DNA of 19,301 nt from CAZXNF01 sp050741255. GTDB lineage: Bacteria; Pseudomonadota; Gammaproteobacteria; Burkholderiales; SG8-41. Every line of letters starts with the position of its first letter. Position 1 is the first letter of the stretch. Shown one piece after another: positions 1-9,620 of the stretch. The notes beneath the pieces are model-generated. The model was not told where the DNA came from. It did no database searches and saw nothing but the letters and a program-made list of their open reading frames with translations. The stretch spans positions 1-19,301 of the forward strand of contig JBOIEQ010000078.1 in the NCBI GenBank assembly GCA_050741255.1. Reading direction: 5' to 3'. The position numbers and the translations under genes were made by a program.

Positions 1-1
1 G

Positions 2-1108
2 TGCGACACCTGCCGTTACGTCATCGGCCAGCCCGGCGTGCAGGCGCTGCCCGCGATCCTGGCGAGCGGGGAAGGCCTGCCGTGCACGGGGCGCGACATG
101 CTGACCGCGCTGATCATGGCGTATGACGTCTCGATCCGCACGGCGACGGTCTTCACCGGGCGGCCGCTGTCCCACCCGAACGGCCAGACGCCGATGCTCG
201 GCGCGATCGCGGCGGGGAGCCGCCTGCGCGGCTTCAGCGCGGCGCAGACCAGCCTCGCCCTGCGCGTGGGCGCGACCATGATGCTGTCGCCCAGCTACAC
301 CAACGCGGTGGCCGGTGCGACGACGCTCAACGTCGCCGGCGGCATGAGCAGTTTCATGGGCGTGCTGGCGCCCGACCTGGCACTAGCCGGGTTCACGGCA
401 CAGGAGGACGGCGTCGAGCAGATGCTCGGCCACCTCATCGGCGACCGCTTCGAACCGGGCACGCTGCTCGACAAGCTGGGCGACGTCTGGCACATCACGC
501 TCAACCATTTTCGCATCCGCGCCTGCTGCAATCCGATCTACGGCGCGCTCGATGCGCTGGAGGAGAGCCTCGCCGCACTCGGATCGCCGCGGCCCGAGGC
601 GATCGAACGCATCGACGTCGCGACCTACCAGTTCGCCTCGGTCATGCAGAACCCGGATCCGTCCAACTACTTCGCCGCGAAGTATTCGCTCCCGCATGCC
701 GCCGCGGCGATCGTGGCGCGCGGCAACGCGGGCTACGGCTCGTTCACCGAGGAACTCGTGCGCGATCCGGTCATCGCGGCGCTGCGCCACCGTGTGCATG
801 TCACGGCCGACGACGCGATGACCGCCGCCGCGCCGCGGATCAAGCCGGGCCGCGCGACCGTGACGCTGAAGGACGGCCGCAAAAGCACGCATACCGTCGA
901 GAGTGCCCGTGGCGACCTGCAGCGTCCCTATCAGGAGTCGGAGCTGCGCGACAAATTCCGCGAACTCGCGGGCCTCGCGCTACAGCCCGCCGGTGTCGCC
1001 GAGGTCGAGCGGCTGGTGGATGGCTTCGAGACTCTGCCGGACGTGAAGCCGCTGCTGGACGTTTTGCGCCGCCACGGCAAACCGCCTTCTACAGAAAGCA
1101 CGCCATGA
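2..1108 (+). CDS. MmgE/PrpD family protein, 5'-truncated
   Basis: The reading frame is already open at the first base of the window, so the N-terminus (roughly 80-100 residues, judged from a usual family length near 450) lies outside; 368 residues are visible. Family features seen are the HPNGQTPMLGA-type segment after the first helical bundle, AAKYSLPHAAA in the second domain, and a C-terminal VTLKDGR strand followed by a helix of the ELRDKFRELAG type. Known members are 2-methylcitrate dehydratase (PrpD), MmgE and iminodisuccinate epimerase; the fold alone does not give the substrate. Its stop codon overlaps the start of the downstream dehydrogenase (ATGA), which indicates translational coupling. 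With a hydroxyacyl-CoA dehydrogenase and an enoyl-CoA hydratase next to it, I infer a hydratase, dehydratase or isomerase in carboxylic acid or acyl-CoA breakdown. The family call is firm, the reaction is not. Confidence 0.88.
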   Translation, partial: CDTCRYVIGQPGVQALPAILASGEGLPCTGRDMLTALIMAYDVSIRTATVFTGRPLSHPNGQTPMLGAIAAGSRLRGFSAAQTSLALRVGATMMLSPSYTNAVAGATTLNVAGGMSSFMGVLAPDLALAGFTAQEDGVEQMLGHLIGDRFEPGTLLDKLGDVWHITLNHFRIRACCNPIYGALDALEESLAALGSPRPEAIERIDVATYQFASVMQNPDPSNYFAAKYSLPHAAAAIVARGNAGYGSFTEELVRDPVIAALRHRVHVTADDAMTAAAPRIKPGRATVTLKDGRKSTHTVESARGDLQRPYQESELRDKFRELAGLALQPAGVAEVERLVDGFETLPDVKPLLDVLRRHGKPPSTESTP

Positions 1109-1872
1109 ACATCGAAAACAGCGTGTTCCTCGTCACCGGCGGCGGCTCCGGCCTCGGCGCCGCCACGGCGAAACTGCTCGCGAGCAAAGGCGGCAAAATC
1201 GTCGTCACCGACGTCAACGACCAGGCCGTGCAGGCAGTGGCCGCGGAGATTGGCGCATCGGCGAAGGCAATCGCCGCCGATGTGACGCAGGAAGCCCCGA
1301 TGCAGGCGGCGGTGGACCTCGCCGTCAAAACCTTCGGCGGGCTGCACGGCGCGATCAGTTGCGCGGGCGTGGCGCCCGGCGAGCGCGTGCTGGGCAAGAC
1401 GGGGCCGCACCGGCTCGACAGTTTCCGCCGCACCATCGACATCAACGTGATCGGGACCTTCAACACGCTGCGCCTCGCAGCGGCGGCGATGGCGAACAAC
1501 ACGCCGTCGGCTGAAGGCGAGCGCGGGGTGATCATCAACACGGCGTCGATCGCCGCGTGGGAAGGCCAGATCGGGCAGGCGGCGTATGGCGCATCGAAGG
1601 CGGCGGTCGTCGGCATGGCGCTGCCGGTCGCGCGGGAACTCGCGCGGATCGGCATCCGCGTGGTTACCATCGCGCCGGGGATTTTCGACACGCCGATGCT
1701 GGCCGCGATGAGCGCCGAGACCCGTGCGTCGCTGGCGGCGCAGATTCCCTTTCCGTCGCGGCTGGGCCAGCCGGAGGATTACGCGCGGCTGGCGGCGTTC
1801 ATCGTGGAGAACACGATGCTGAACGCGGAAGTGATCCGGCTCGACGGGGCCATTCGGATGGGCGCGAAGTGA
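1105..1872 (+). CDS. SDR-family 3-hydroxyacyl-CoA dehydrogenase-like oxidoreductase
   Basis: The protein has 255 residues, a normal length for a classical short-chain dehydrogenase. The nucleotide-binding motif TGGGSGLG is at residues 11-18. An acidic residue at the end of the second strand (VVTDVND, Asp36) favours NAD(H) over NADP(H). A variant NNAG motif reads SCAG at 85-88. The catalytic set is Asn114, Ser148, Tyr161 and Lys165 (YGASK). The sequence resembles type II 3-hydroxyacyl-CoA dehydrogenases (HSD17B10-like), which oxidise 3-hydroxyacyl-CoA to 3-ketoacyl-CoA. Genes of that kind often sit beside enoyl-CoA hydratases, as here. The start codon overlaps the upstream stop by 4 nt. The SDR call is secure; the hydroxyacyl-CoA substrate is inferred from resemblance and neighbours. 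Confidence 0.9.
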   Translation: MNIENSVFLVTGGGSGLGAATAKLLASKGGKIVVTDVNDQAVQAVAAEIGASAKAIAADVTQEAPMQAAVDLAVKTFGGLHGAISCAGVAPGERVLGKTGPHRLDSFRRTIDINVIGTFNTLRLAAAAMANNTPSAEGERGVIINTASIAAWEGQIGQAAYGASKAAVVGMALPVARELARIGIRVVTIAPGIFDTPMLAAMSAETRASLAAQIPFPSRLGQPEDYARLAAFIVENTMLNAEVIRLDGAIRMGAK

Positions 1873-1882
1873 GTGGAAAGGC

Positions 1883-2000
1883 GGGATTAGGGATTGGGGA
1901 TTTGGGATTAGACTTCCCCCGACCTCTGGCGCAGACGCGCTTTTGATTTCCAATCCCGAATCCCGAATCCCGAATCCCGAATCCCGAATCCCGAATCCCG
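1883..2000. repeat. Heptamer inverted-repeat element with G-rich and C-rich arms
   Basis: The left arm (1883-1909) holds four G-runs, at 1883-1885, 1890-1892, 1896-1899 and 1904-1906, separated by ATTA, ATT and ATTT. The right arm (1952-2000) is seven perfect tandem copies of AATCCCG. The left arm is complementary to four consecutive right-arm units at 24 of 27 positions, with mismatches only at the linker base, so the transcript can fold into a long hairpin in several registers. Each arm could also form a G-quadruplex, the left on the + strand and the right on the - strand. The element fills most of the gap between the dehydrogenase and the enoyl-CoA hydratase and ends 5 nt before the latter's ATG. 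Similar GGGATT-type heptamers occur in intergenic DNA of some Xanthomonadales and other bacteria, from memory. Confidence 0.9.
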
Positions 2001-2005
2001 AATTT

Positions 2006-2791
2006 ATGACCTATGAAAACATCCTGCTCGACCAGCCCGAACCCGGCATCCGCCTGCTGACGATCAACCGGCCGAAGGCGTTGAACGCACTCAACGCGCA
2101 GACGCTGGACGAGATCGCGCATGCCGTGGCGGAGGTGGGGGGCGACGCGGGCACGCGAGTGCTGCTGGTGACCGGCGCCGGCGAAAAAGCCTTCGTCGCC
2201 GGCGCGGACATCAGCGGCATGCTGGCGATGAGTCCGATCGAGGCGGAAGCGTTTTCACGGCGGGGCACGCAGGTGGCCGCGGCGATCGAGGCGCTGCCGG
2301 TGCCCGCGATCGCGCTGGTCAACGGCTACGCGCTCGGTGGCGGCTGCGAACTGGCGATGGCCTGCGACTGGATCGTGGCGTCCGAGAAGGCGGTCTTCGG
2401 CCAGCCGGAAGTGAATCTCGGCATTCCACCCGGCTTCGGCGGCACGCAGCGCCTGCCGCGGCTCGTCGGCCGCGGGATGGCCATGGAGTTGCTGACCACC
2501 GGCCGGCAGGTGAAGGCGGACGAGGCGCTGCGCATCGGCCTTGCGAACCACGTCGTGCCGCCGGACCAGTTGCTGGCGAAGGGCCTGGAACTCGCGCGCA
2601 TGGTCGCGGGCAAGGCGCCGATCGCAGTGCGCGTCACCAAGCAGGCGGCGCACCGCGGGCTCGACATGGACCTGGCGAACGGCTGCACGCTGGAGGCCAG
2701 CCTGTTTGCCGTGGCGTTCGGCACCGCCGACCGCAAGGAGGGCATGGCGGCGTTTCTGGAGAAGCGCCCGCCCAAATTCCGGGGCCAATAA
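2006..2791 (+). CDS. Enoyl-CoA hydratase/isomerase (crotonase family)
   Basis: The protein has 261 residues from the ATG at 2006. An in-frame TTG at 1943 would add 21 residues made almost entirely of translated heptamer repeat (NPESRIP units), so I reject that start. Crotonase hallmarks are present: the oxyanion-hole segment AFVAGADI near residues 62-69, GGGCELAMACD with Glu115, and FGQPEVNLG with Glu135. The two glutamates lie 20 residues apart, as Glu144 and Glu164 do in rat enoyl-CoA hydratase, so true hydratase activity is likely. It hydrates trans-2-enoyl-CoA to 3-hydroxyacyl-CoA, the step before the dehydrogenase encoded upstream. There is no purine-rich ribosome binding site: the bases before the ATG belong to the AATCCCG array. 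Translation may therefore depend on coupling or on the structure of the repeat. Confidence 0.93.
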   Translation: MTYENILLDQPEPGIRLLTINRPKALNALNAQTLDEIAHAVAEVGGDAGTRVLLVTGAGEKAFVAGADISGMLAMSPIEAEAFSRRGTQVAAAIEALPVPAIALVNGYALGGGCELAMACDWIVASEKAVFGQPEVNLGIPPGFGGTQRLPRLVGRGMAMELLTTGRQVKADEALRIGLANHVVPPDQLLAKGLELARMVAGKAPIAVRVTKQAAHRGLDMDLANGCTLEASLFAVAFGTADRKEGMAAFLEKRPPKFRGQ

Positions 2792-2973
2792 ATGCTGCGC
2801 TGCAAGACGCGGCATGGGTCGATGACGACACCGTGAACGTGCGATATCGGCACGATTAAAGTGCATCGGTTCGCAGTCACCACGCTCCAGACCTGAGCGA
2901 AGGCCATCCTTACGGTGTGTTTTATTGGTGTGCCCGGTTCGCGCGCGAACGGTACGGCGCCGCGGTAAAAAAC

Positions 2974-2991
2974 TCCGGCCGGCCGGCCGGA
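2974..2991. promoter_or_regulatory. 18-bp perfect GC palindrome next to the aceE promoter
   Basis: TCCGGCCGGCCGGCCGGA is identical on both strands and reaches the expected -35 position of the TATAAT at 3010-3015. It could be an operator for a dimeric regulator of pyruvate dehydrogenase expression. On the - strand it is followed by GTTTTTT and so also resembles a rho-independent terminator, but no - strand gene reads into it. The sequence is low in complexity, so chance is a real alternative. Confidence 0.35.
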
Positions 2992-3009
2992 AGCGGCATG
3001 GTCGGAAGG

Positions 3010-3015
3010 TATAAT
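3010..3015 (+). promoter_or_regulatory. Candidate -10 element (TATAAT) of the aceEF promoter
   Basis: This is a perfect sigma-70 -10 hexamer in otherwise GC-rich DNA, 91 nt upstream of the aceE ATG. The hexamer 17 bp upstream (CCGGAA) is a poor match to TTGACA, which suggests weak basal activity or dependence on a regulator. Transcription would start near 3022, giving a leader of about 85 nt. The assignment is inferred from sequence only. Confidence 0.5.
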
Positions 3016-3106
3016 CGGGCCGAAAAAAGCCGTGCAGCGGTCTTTCCGCCCGTCTCCTTTTCAGCTTCCGATCCGCCCCCGATACAGAGCCACCGAGAGT
3101 CTCGCC

Positions 3107-5788
<2,682 letters not shown>

Positions 5789-5791
5789 GCT

Positions 5792-7447
5792 ATGAGTCAA
5801 ACCATCGAAGTCAAAGTCCCGGACATCGGGGACTACAAGGACATCCCCGTCATCGAGGTGCTGGTGAAACCCGGCGACACGATCGACGCGGAGACGCCGC
5901 TCGTCACGCTCGAATCCGACAAGGCGACGATGGAGGTGCCATCGCCTTCCGCCGGCGTCGTCAAGGACCTCAAGATCAAGGTCGGCGACAAGGTGTCGAT
6001 GGGCACGCTGGTACTGACGCTGGAAGCGGCGGGGGCTGAAGCGCCCAAGGCCGCGCCTGCACCCGCTGCCGCCGCACCGGCGAAAGCTGAACCGGCCCCG
6101 GCGAGAGCACCGCGGGCCCCGGCACCTGCTGCCGCACCCGCGCCCGCTGCCGCGGGCGGCACGATTGAAGTCAAAGTGCCCGACATCGGCGACTACAAGG
6201 ACATTCCGGTCATCGAAGTGCTGGTGAAGGCCGGCGACACCGTCGATGCCGAAACGCCGCTGGTGACGCTCGAATCCGACAAGGCGACGATGGACGTGCC
6301 GTCGCCGTCCGCCGGCGTCGTCAAGGACGTGAAGATCAAGGTCGGCGACAAGGTGTCGATGGGCACGCTGGTCCTGACGCTGACCGGTGCGGCAGCGCCG
6401 GCAGCAGCAGCGCTTGCTCCGGCCGCACCCGCGGCGTCGAAAGCCGCGGCTGCCGGCACACCGCCGGCCGTACAGCCCAGGGCCGGGACGCCCAGCGCCT
6501 CGCCGACCGCTTCTCTCGAACCCGTGGACGAGAAGAGTTACGCGCTCGCACACGCCAGCCCCTCGGTGCGCCGCTTCGCGCGCGAACTGGGCGCCGACCT
6601 CGGCAAGGTCAAGGGCAGCGGGCCCAAGAGCCGCATCCTCAAGGAAGACGTGCAGGCCTACGTCAAGGGCGAGCTGACGCGGCCCAGGGCGGCTGCCGGT
6701 GGCGGCGGGCTCAATGTCACGCCCATGCCGGTGGTGGACTTTGCGAAGTTCGGCCCGGTCGAAACCCAGGCGCTGACCCGCATCAAGAAGCTCTCCGGCG
6801 CGGCGCTGCACCGCAACTGGGTCACCATTCCGCACGTCACCCAGCTCGACGAGGCCGACATCACGGAGCTGGAAGCCTTCCGCAAGAGCCAGTCCGACGA
6901 ACTGAAAAAGCAGGGCGTGCGCCTCACCCTGATCGCGTTCCTGCTCAAGGCCTGCGTGGTGGCGCTGAAGCAGTTCCCCAACTTCAACGCGTCGCTCGCG
7001 CCGGACGGCGAAAGCCTGATCCTGAAGCAGTATTTCCACATCGGCGTCGCGGTGGACACGCCGCTGGGGCTGGTGGTGCCGGTGCTGCGCGACGTGGACA
7101 AGAAGGGCCTGGTCGACCTGGCGAAGGAACTGGGCGACCTCAGCGCGCGCATGCGCGACGGCAAGATCAACCCCGCGGACCTGCAGGGCGGCTGCTTCTC
7201 CATCTCCAGCCTGGGGGGGATCGGTGGCACGGCCTTCACGCCCATCATCAACGCGCCGGAAGTCGCCATCCTCGGCGTCTCCAAGGGGCAGTTGAAACCA
7301 GTGTGGGACGGCAAGCAATTCGCGCCGCGGCTCATGCTGCCGCTCTCGCTGTCCTACGATCACCGCGTGATCGACGGCGCGCAGGGCGCGCACTTCATCA
7401 CCTTCCTCTCCAGCGTGCTGTCCGACATCCGACGGCTGTCGCTGTGA
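5792..7447 (+). CDS. aceF: Pyruvate dehydrogenase E2, dihydrolipoamide acetyltransferase with two lipoyl domains
   Basis: The 551-residue protein forms the core of the pyruvate dehydrogenase complex and transfers acetyl from lipoamide to CoA. Domain order: lipoyl domain 1 (about 1-78, lipoylated Lys44 in ESDKATM), an Ala/Pro hinge (79-122), lipoyl domain 2 (about 123-198, Lys164), a second Ala/Pro hinge (199-240), an E1/E3-binding domain (about 252-295, ASPSVRRFARELG), and the catalytic acetyltransferase domain (about 320-551). The active-site motif is SYDHRVIDG with His524 and Asp528. The start lies 3 nt after the aceE stop with no strong ribosome binding site, so coupling is likely. The two lipoyl domains are nearly identical. 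No E3 (lpd) gene follows; nadD comes next instead. Confidence 0.97.
   Translation: MSQTIEVKVPDIGDYKDIPVIEVLVKPGDTIDAETPLVTLESDKATMEVPSPSAGVVKDLKIKVGDKVSMGTLVLTLEAAGAEAPKAAPAPAAAAPAKAEPAPARAPRAPAPAAAPAPAAAGGTIEVKVPDIGDYKDIPVIEVLVKAGDTVDAETPLVTLESDKATMDVPSPSAGVVKDVKIKVGDKVSMGTLVLTLTGAAAPAAAALAPAAPAASKAAAAGTPPAVQPRAGTPSASPTASLEPVDEKSYALAHASPSVRRFARELGADLGKVKGSGPKSRILKEDVQAYVKGELTRPRAAAGGGGLNVTPMPVVDFAKFGPVETQALTRIKKLSGAALHRNWVTIPHVTQLDEADITELEAFRKSQSDELKKQGVRLTLIAFLLKACVVALKQFPNFNASLAPDGESLILKQYFHIGVAVDTPLGLVVPVLRDVDKKGLVDLAKELGDLSARMRDGKINPADLQGGCFSISSLGGIGGTAFTPIINAPEVAILGVSKGQLKPVWDGKQFAPRLMLPLSLSYDHRVIDGAQGAHFITFLSSVLSDIRRLSL
5801..6022 (+). repeat. Internal direct repeat, copy 1 (lipoyl domain 1 of aceF)
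   Basis: This 222-nt segment codes for AceF residues 4-77 and is repeated exactly 360 nt later. By my codon-by-codon reading the copies differ at 23 of 222 nucleotides, mostly third positions, and at 4 of 74 residues. A 41-nt stretch (5972-6012) is identical to 6332-6372. Confidence 0.9.
6161..6382 (+). repeat. Internal direct repeat, copy 2 (lipoyl domain 2 of aceF)
   Basis: This is the second copy of the lipoyl-domain repeat and codes for residues 124-197. The amino acid differences from copy 1 are Pro27/Ala147, Ile31/Val151, Glu48/Asp168 and Leu60/Val180. The lysine to be lipoylated is kept in both copies. Confidence 0.9.
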
Positions 7448-7460
7448 CCCTTCGCGCCTG

Positions 7461-8123
7461 ATGCCGAATACCGCCCCGCTGGGCATTCTCGGCGGCACGT
7501 TCGACCCGATCCACTACGGCCATCTGCGGCTGGCCGAAGAACTGGCCGAGGCGCTGAAGCTGGCAGAAGTGCGCCTGATCCCGGCCGGCACGCCGCCGCA
7601 TCGCGCGGCACCCGCGACGGCGGCCCAGCACCGGCTGGCGATGGCGGTGCTCGCCATCCTCGGCAATCCGCGCCTCGCGGTGGATGCGCGAGAAGTGCGG
7701 CGCAGCGGTCCCGGTTACACCATCGATACGCTGACCGAACTGCGGGCGGAAGAGGGAGCCCAGCGCCCGCTCGTGCTGCTGCTCGGCGCCGACGCCTTTC
7801 TGGAACTCGCGACCTGGCATCGCTGGCACGAACTGTTCGGCCTCGCGCACATCGTGATTGCGCACCGGCCCGGCTTTCCCACCGAAACCTGGCCCGACCG
7901 CATGCCGCAGCCGCTCGCCCGCGAGTACGAAAAGCGCCTGCTCAAGCAGGCCTTGAACATTTACACCAAGCCCTTCGGCGGGATCGCCGCGCTGCCGATC
8001 GCCGCGCTCGACATCTCCGCCACCATGATCCGGCGCGCGCTGGCGGACGGCGAGAGTCCCCGCTATTTGCTGCCCGATCCGGTTCTCGACTATATTCGGG
8101 CCAACAACCTGTACCGGGAATGA
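7461..8123 (+). CDS. nadD: Nicotinate-nucleotide adenylyltransferase
   Basis: The 220-residue protein condenses nicotinate mononucleotide with ATP to give deamido-NAD in NAD biosynthesis. The nucleotidyltransferase motif GGTFDPIHYGHL is at residues 11-22 with its two histidines His18 and His21, and the C-terminal ISATMIRR motif matches the family ISxTxIR signature. PAGTPPHR and the segment LGADAFLELATWHRW are typical of NadD. It starts 13 nt after aceF with no clear ribosome binding site. Its stop overlaps the rsfS start by 4 nt (ATGA). The nadD-rsfS-rlmH order is common in Proteobacteria; being directly behind aceF is less so in my experience. Confidence 0.96.
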   Translation: MPNTAPLGILGGTFDPIHYGHLRLAEELAEALKLAEVRLIPAGTPPHRAAPATAAQHRLAMAVLAILGNPRLAVDAREVRRSGPGYTIDTLTELRAEEGAQRPLVLLLGADAFLELATWHRWHELFGLAHIVIAHRPGFPTETWPDRMPQPLAREYEKRLLKQALNIYTKPFGGIAALPIAALDISATMIRRALADGESPRYLLPDPVLDYIRANNLYRE

Positions 8124-8515
8124 CGCCAGAACGCCTCGCCAAAGCCGCAGTCGCCGCACTCGAAAACGTGAAGGGGCACGATATCGTCGTGTTCGACGTG
8201 CGCAAGCTGACGGCGATGTTCGACCGCATGGTGATCGCCAGCGGCGATTCCAACCGCCAGGTCAACGCGCTGGCCCGCAACGTCCAGAACGAGCTGAAGG
8301 CGGCCGGCGCCAAGGTCTACGGCGTCGAGGGCGAGGCCAACGGCGAATGGGTGCTGGTCGATCTCGGGCCGGTGCTGGTGCACATCATGCATCCCACCAT
8401 CCGCCAGTACTACAACCTCGAAGAACTCTGGGGCGGCGCGCCCAAGCCCGCCAAACCCGCCCGCGCCGCCGCGCCGCGCAAACGCGTACCGGCGCGCACC
8501 TCTCGGTCGGGATGA
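8120..8515 (+). CDS. rsfS: Ribosomal silencing factor RsfS
   Basis: RsfS binds ribosomal protein uL14 on the large subunit and blocks subunit joining, lowering translation in poor growth conditions. The conserved core is complete: DIVVFDV near residues 21-27, ASGDSNRQV at 40-48, and EWVLVDLGPVLVHIMHP at 76-92 leading to YYNLEELW at 97-104. The protein has 131 residues against about 105 in E. coli. The extra 27 residues form an Ala/Pro/Lys/Arg-rich tail after LW that looks disordered and basic. The gene overlaps nadD upstream and rlmH downstream, each by 4 nt, so the three are translationally coupled. Confidence 0.95.
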   Translation: MTPERLAKAAVAALENVKGHDIVVFDVRKLTAMFDRMVIASGDSNRQVNALARNVQNELKAAGAKVYGVEGEANGEWVLVDLGPVLVHIMHPTIRQYYNLEELWGGAPKPAKPARAAAPRKRVPARTSRSG

Positions 8516-8970
8516 AACTCGTCGTCGCCGCGGTGGGGCATCGCATGCCGCCGTGGATCGATGAAGGCTTCCAGGAATACGCGCGGCGCATGCCGCGGGA
8601 ACTGCGCCTCGAACTGGCGGCCGTAAAGCCGGCGGCGGGCGCACAGGGCCAGGACAAGGCGGCCGAGGCCGCGCGCCTGCGGGCCGCAGTGCCGGACGGG
8701 GCACGGCTGGTGGCGCTCGACGAACGGGGCAAGGCCCTGACGACTGTGGCGCTCGCAAAACAGCTCGCACGCTGGCGGGAGGAGGGCCGGGACATCGCGT
8801 TCGCCATCGGCGGCGCGGATGGGCTGGACCCCGGCTTGCTCAAAGAGGCCGACCTCGTGCTGTCGCTGTCCGCACTCACCCTGCCGCATGCCATGGTGCG
8901 GGTAGTATTGGCCGAGCAGCTCTACCGGGCGTGGACCATCCTGCAAAATCATCCGTATCACCGCGAGTAA
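8512..8970 (+). CDS. rlmH: 23S rRNA (pseudouridine1915-N3)-methyltransferase
   Basis: RlmH is a SPOUT-class enzyme that methylates pseudouridine 1915 in helix 69 of 23S rRNA using S-adenosylmethionine. The product has 152 residues, near the 155 of E. coli. Visible family motifs are LDERGK (69-74), the cofactor-knot segment IGGADGL (99-105), LTLPHAMVRVVLAEQLYRA (122-140) and the conserved C-terminus NHPYHRE. The ATG at 8512 overlaps the rsfS stop as ATGA. An upstream in-frame start at 8347 lies inside rsfS and adds unrelated residues, so it is rejected. Confidence 0.97.
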   Translation: MKLVVAAVGHRMPPWIDEGFQEYARRMPRELRLELAAVKPAAGAQGQDKAAEAARLRAAVPDGARLVALDERGKALTTVALAKQLARWREEGRDIAFAIGGADGLDPGLLKEADLVLSLSALTLPHAMVRVVLAEQLYRAWTILQNHPYHRE

Positions 8971-8994
8971 AGCGGCCACGCCCTTCTCCAGCAC

Positions 8995-9615
8995 ATGACC
9001 CTCACCGACAGCCGCTTCTACCTCGCTTCGCGCAGCCCGCGCCGCCGTGAACTGCTGAAGCAGATCGGCGCGAGTTTCGATTTGCTGCTGCTGCGCGAGG
9101 ACCTGCGGCGGGGCGCGGACGTGGACGAAACGCCGCACGCGGGCGAAGCAGCGCTGTTGTACGTCGAACGCGTGGCGCGGCAGAAGGCGGAGACCGGCTG
9201 GCGGCAGGTGGCGAGCCGCGGGCTGCCGCCGTACCCAGTACTGGCTGCGGACACCACGGTCATCGTCGACGGCGAAATCTTCGGCAAACCGCGCGACACG
9301 GCACAGGCGATCGACATGCTCGGCCGCCTGTCGGGGCGCGCGCATCAGGTGGCCTCCGCGGTGGCCGTCACGCGCCGGGAGCGCACGGAACTGCGCGTGT
9401 CGGTCTCCGAAGTCGTGTTCCGCCGCTTGGAGGTGATCGAGATCCGGCGTTACGCCGCGAGCGGGGAACCGCTCGGCAAGGCCGGCGCCTACGCGATCCA
9501 GGGCCGCGCGGCGGCCTTCATCACGTCGATTGCGGGCAGCTACTCGGGGATCGTCGGCCTGCCGCTGCACGAAACCGCCGACCTGCTCGCCCGGTTCGAT
9601 GTTGGTTTACTGTAG
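8995..9615 (+). CDS. maf: Maf-family nucleoside triphosphate pyrophosphatase, YhdE type (dTTP/UTP)
   Basis: Maf proteins hydrolyse non-canonical or regulatory nucleoside triphosphates to monophosphates. The signature ASRSPRRREL is at residues 11-20 and a conserved acidic residue at Asp86 (AADTTVIVDG). The C-terminal segment KAGAYAIQGRAAAFITSIAG followed by SYSGIVGLPLHET matches the YhdE branch, which prefers dTTP and UTP, rather than the YceF branch. Length (206) is normal. The gene lies 24 nt after rlmH and 5 nt before rng in the same cluster. The subfamily assignment rests on motif resemblance. Confidence 0.93.
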   Translation: MTLTDSRFYLASRSPRRRELLKQIGASFDLLLLREDLRRGADVDETPHAGEAALLYVERVARQKAETGWRQVASRGLPPYPVLAADTTVIVDGEIFGKPRDTAQAIDMLGRLSGRAHQVASAVAVTRRERTELRVSVSEVVFRRLEVIEIRRYAASGEPLGKAGAYAIQGRAAAFITSIAGSYSGIVGLPLHETADLLARFDVGLL

Positions 9616-9620
9616 CGATC

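Larger units (their letters stand above)
2792..3106. other. 315-nt intergenic region upstream of aceE
   Basis: No credible gene lies here. From left to right it holds a short hairpin (CGTGC 2838-2842 with GCACG 2850-2854, no T-tract), a 14-bp perfect palindrome GTTCGCGCGCGAAC (2937-2950), an A-tract (2965-2971), an 18-bp perfect palindrome (2974-2991), a consensus -10 hexamer (3010-3015) and a leader of roughly 85 nt. I found no convincing + strand terminator after the enoyl-CoA hydratase, so read-through into aceE cannot be excluded. Confidence 0.7.

Noticed and set aside
1952..2000. CRISPR array or coding repeat in the heptamer tract
   Set aside because: The units are 7 nt and contiguous with no spacers, and no cas genes are present; it is a simple tandem repeat.
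1943..2005. TTG start adding 21 residues to the enoyl-CoA hydratase
   Set aside because: The added residues are a translation of the heptamer repeat and the family starts at the ATG at 2006.
2838..2854. Terminator after the enoyl-CoA hydratase
   Set aside because: The stem is only 5 bp with a 7-nt loop and no T-tract follows.
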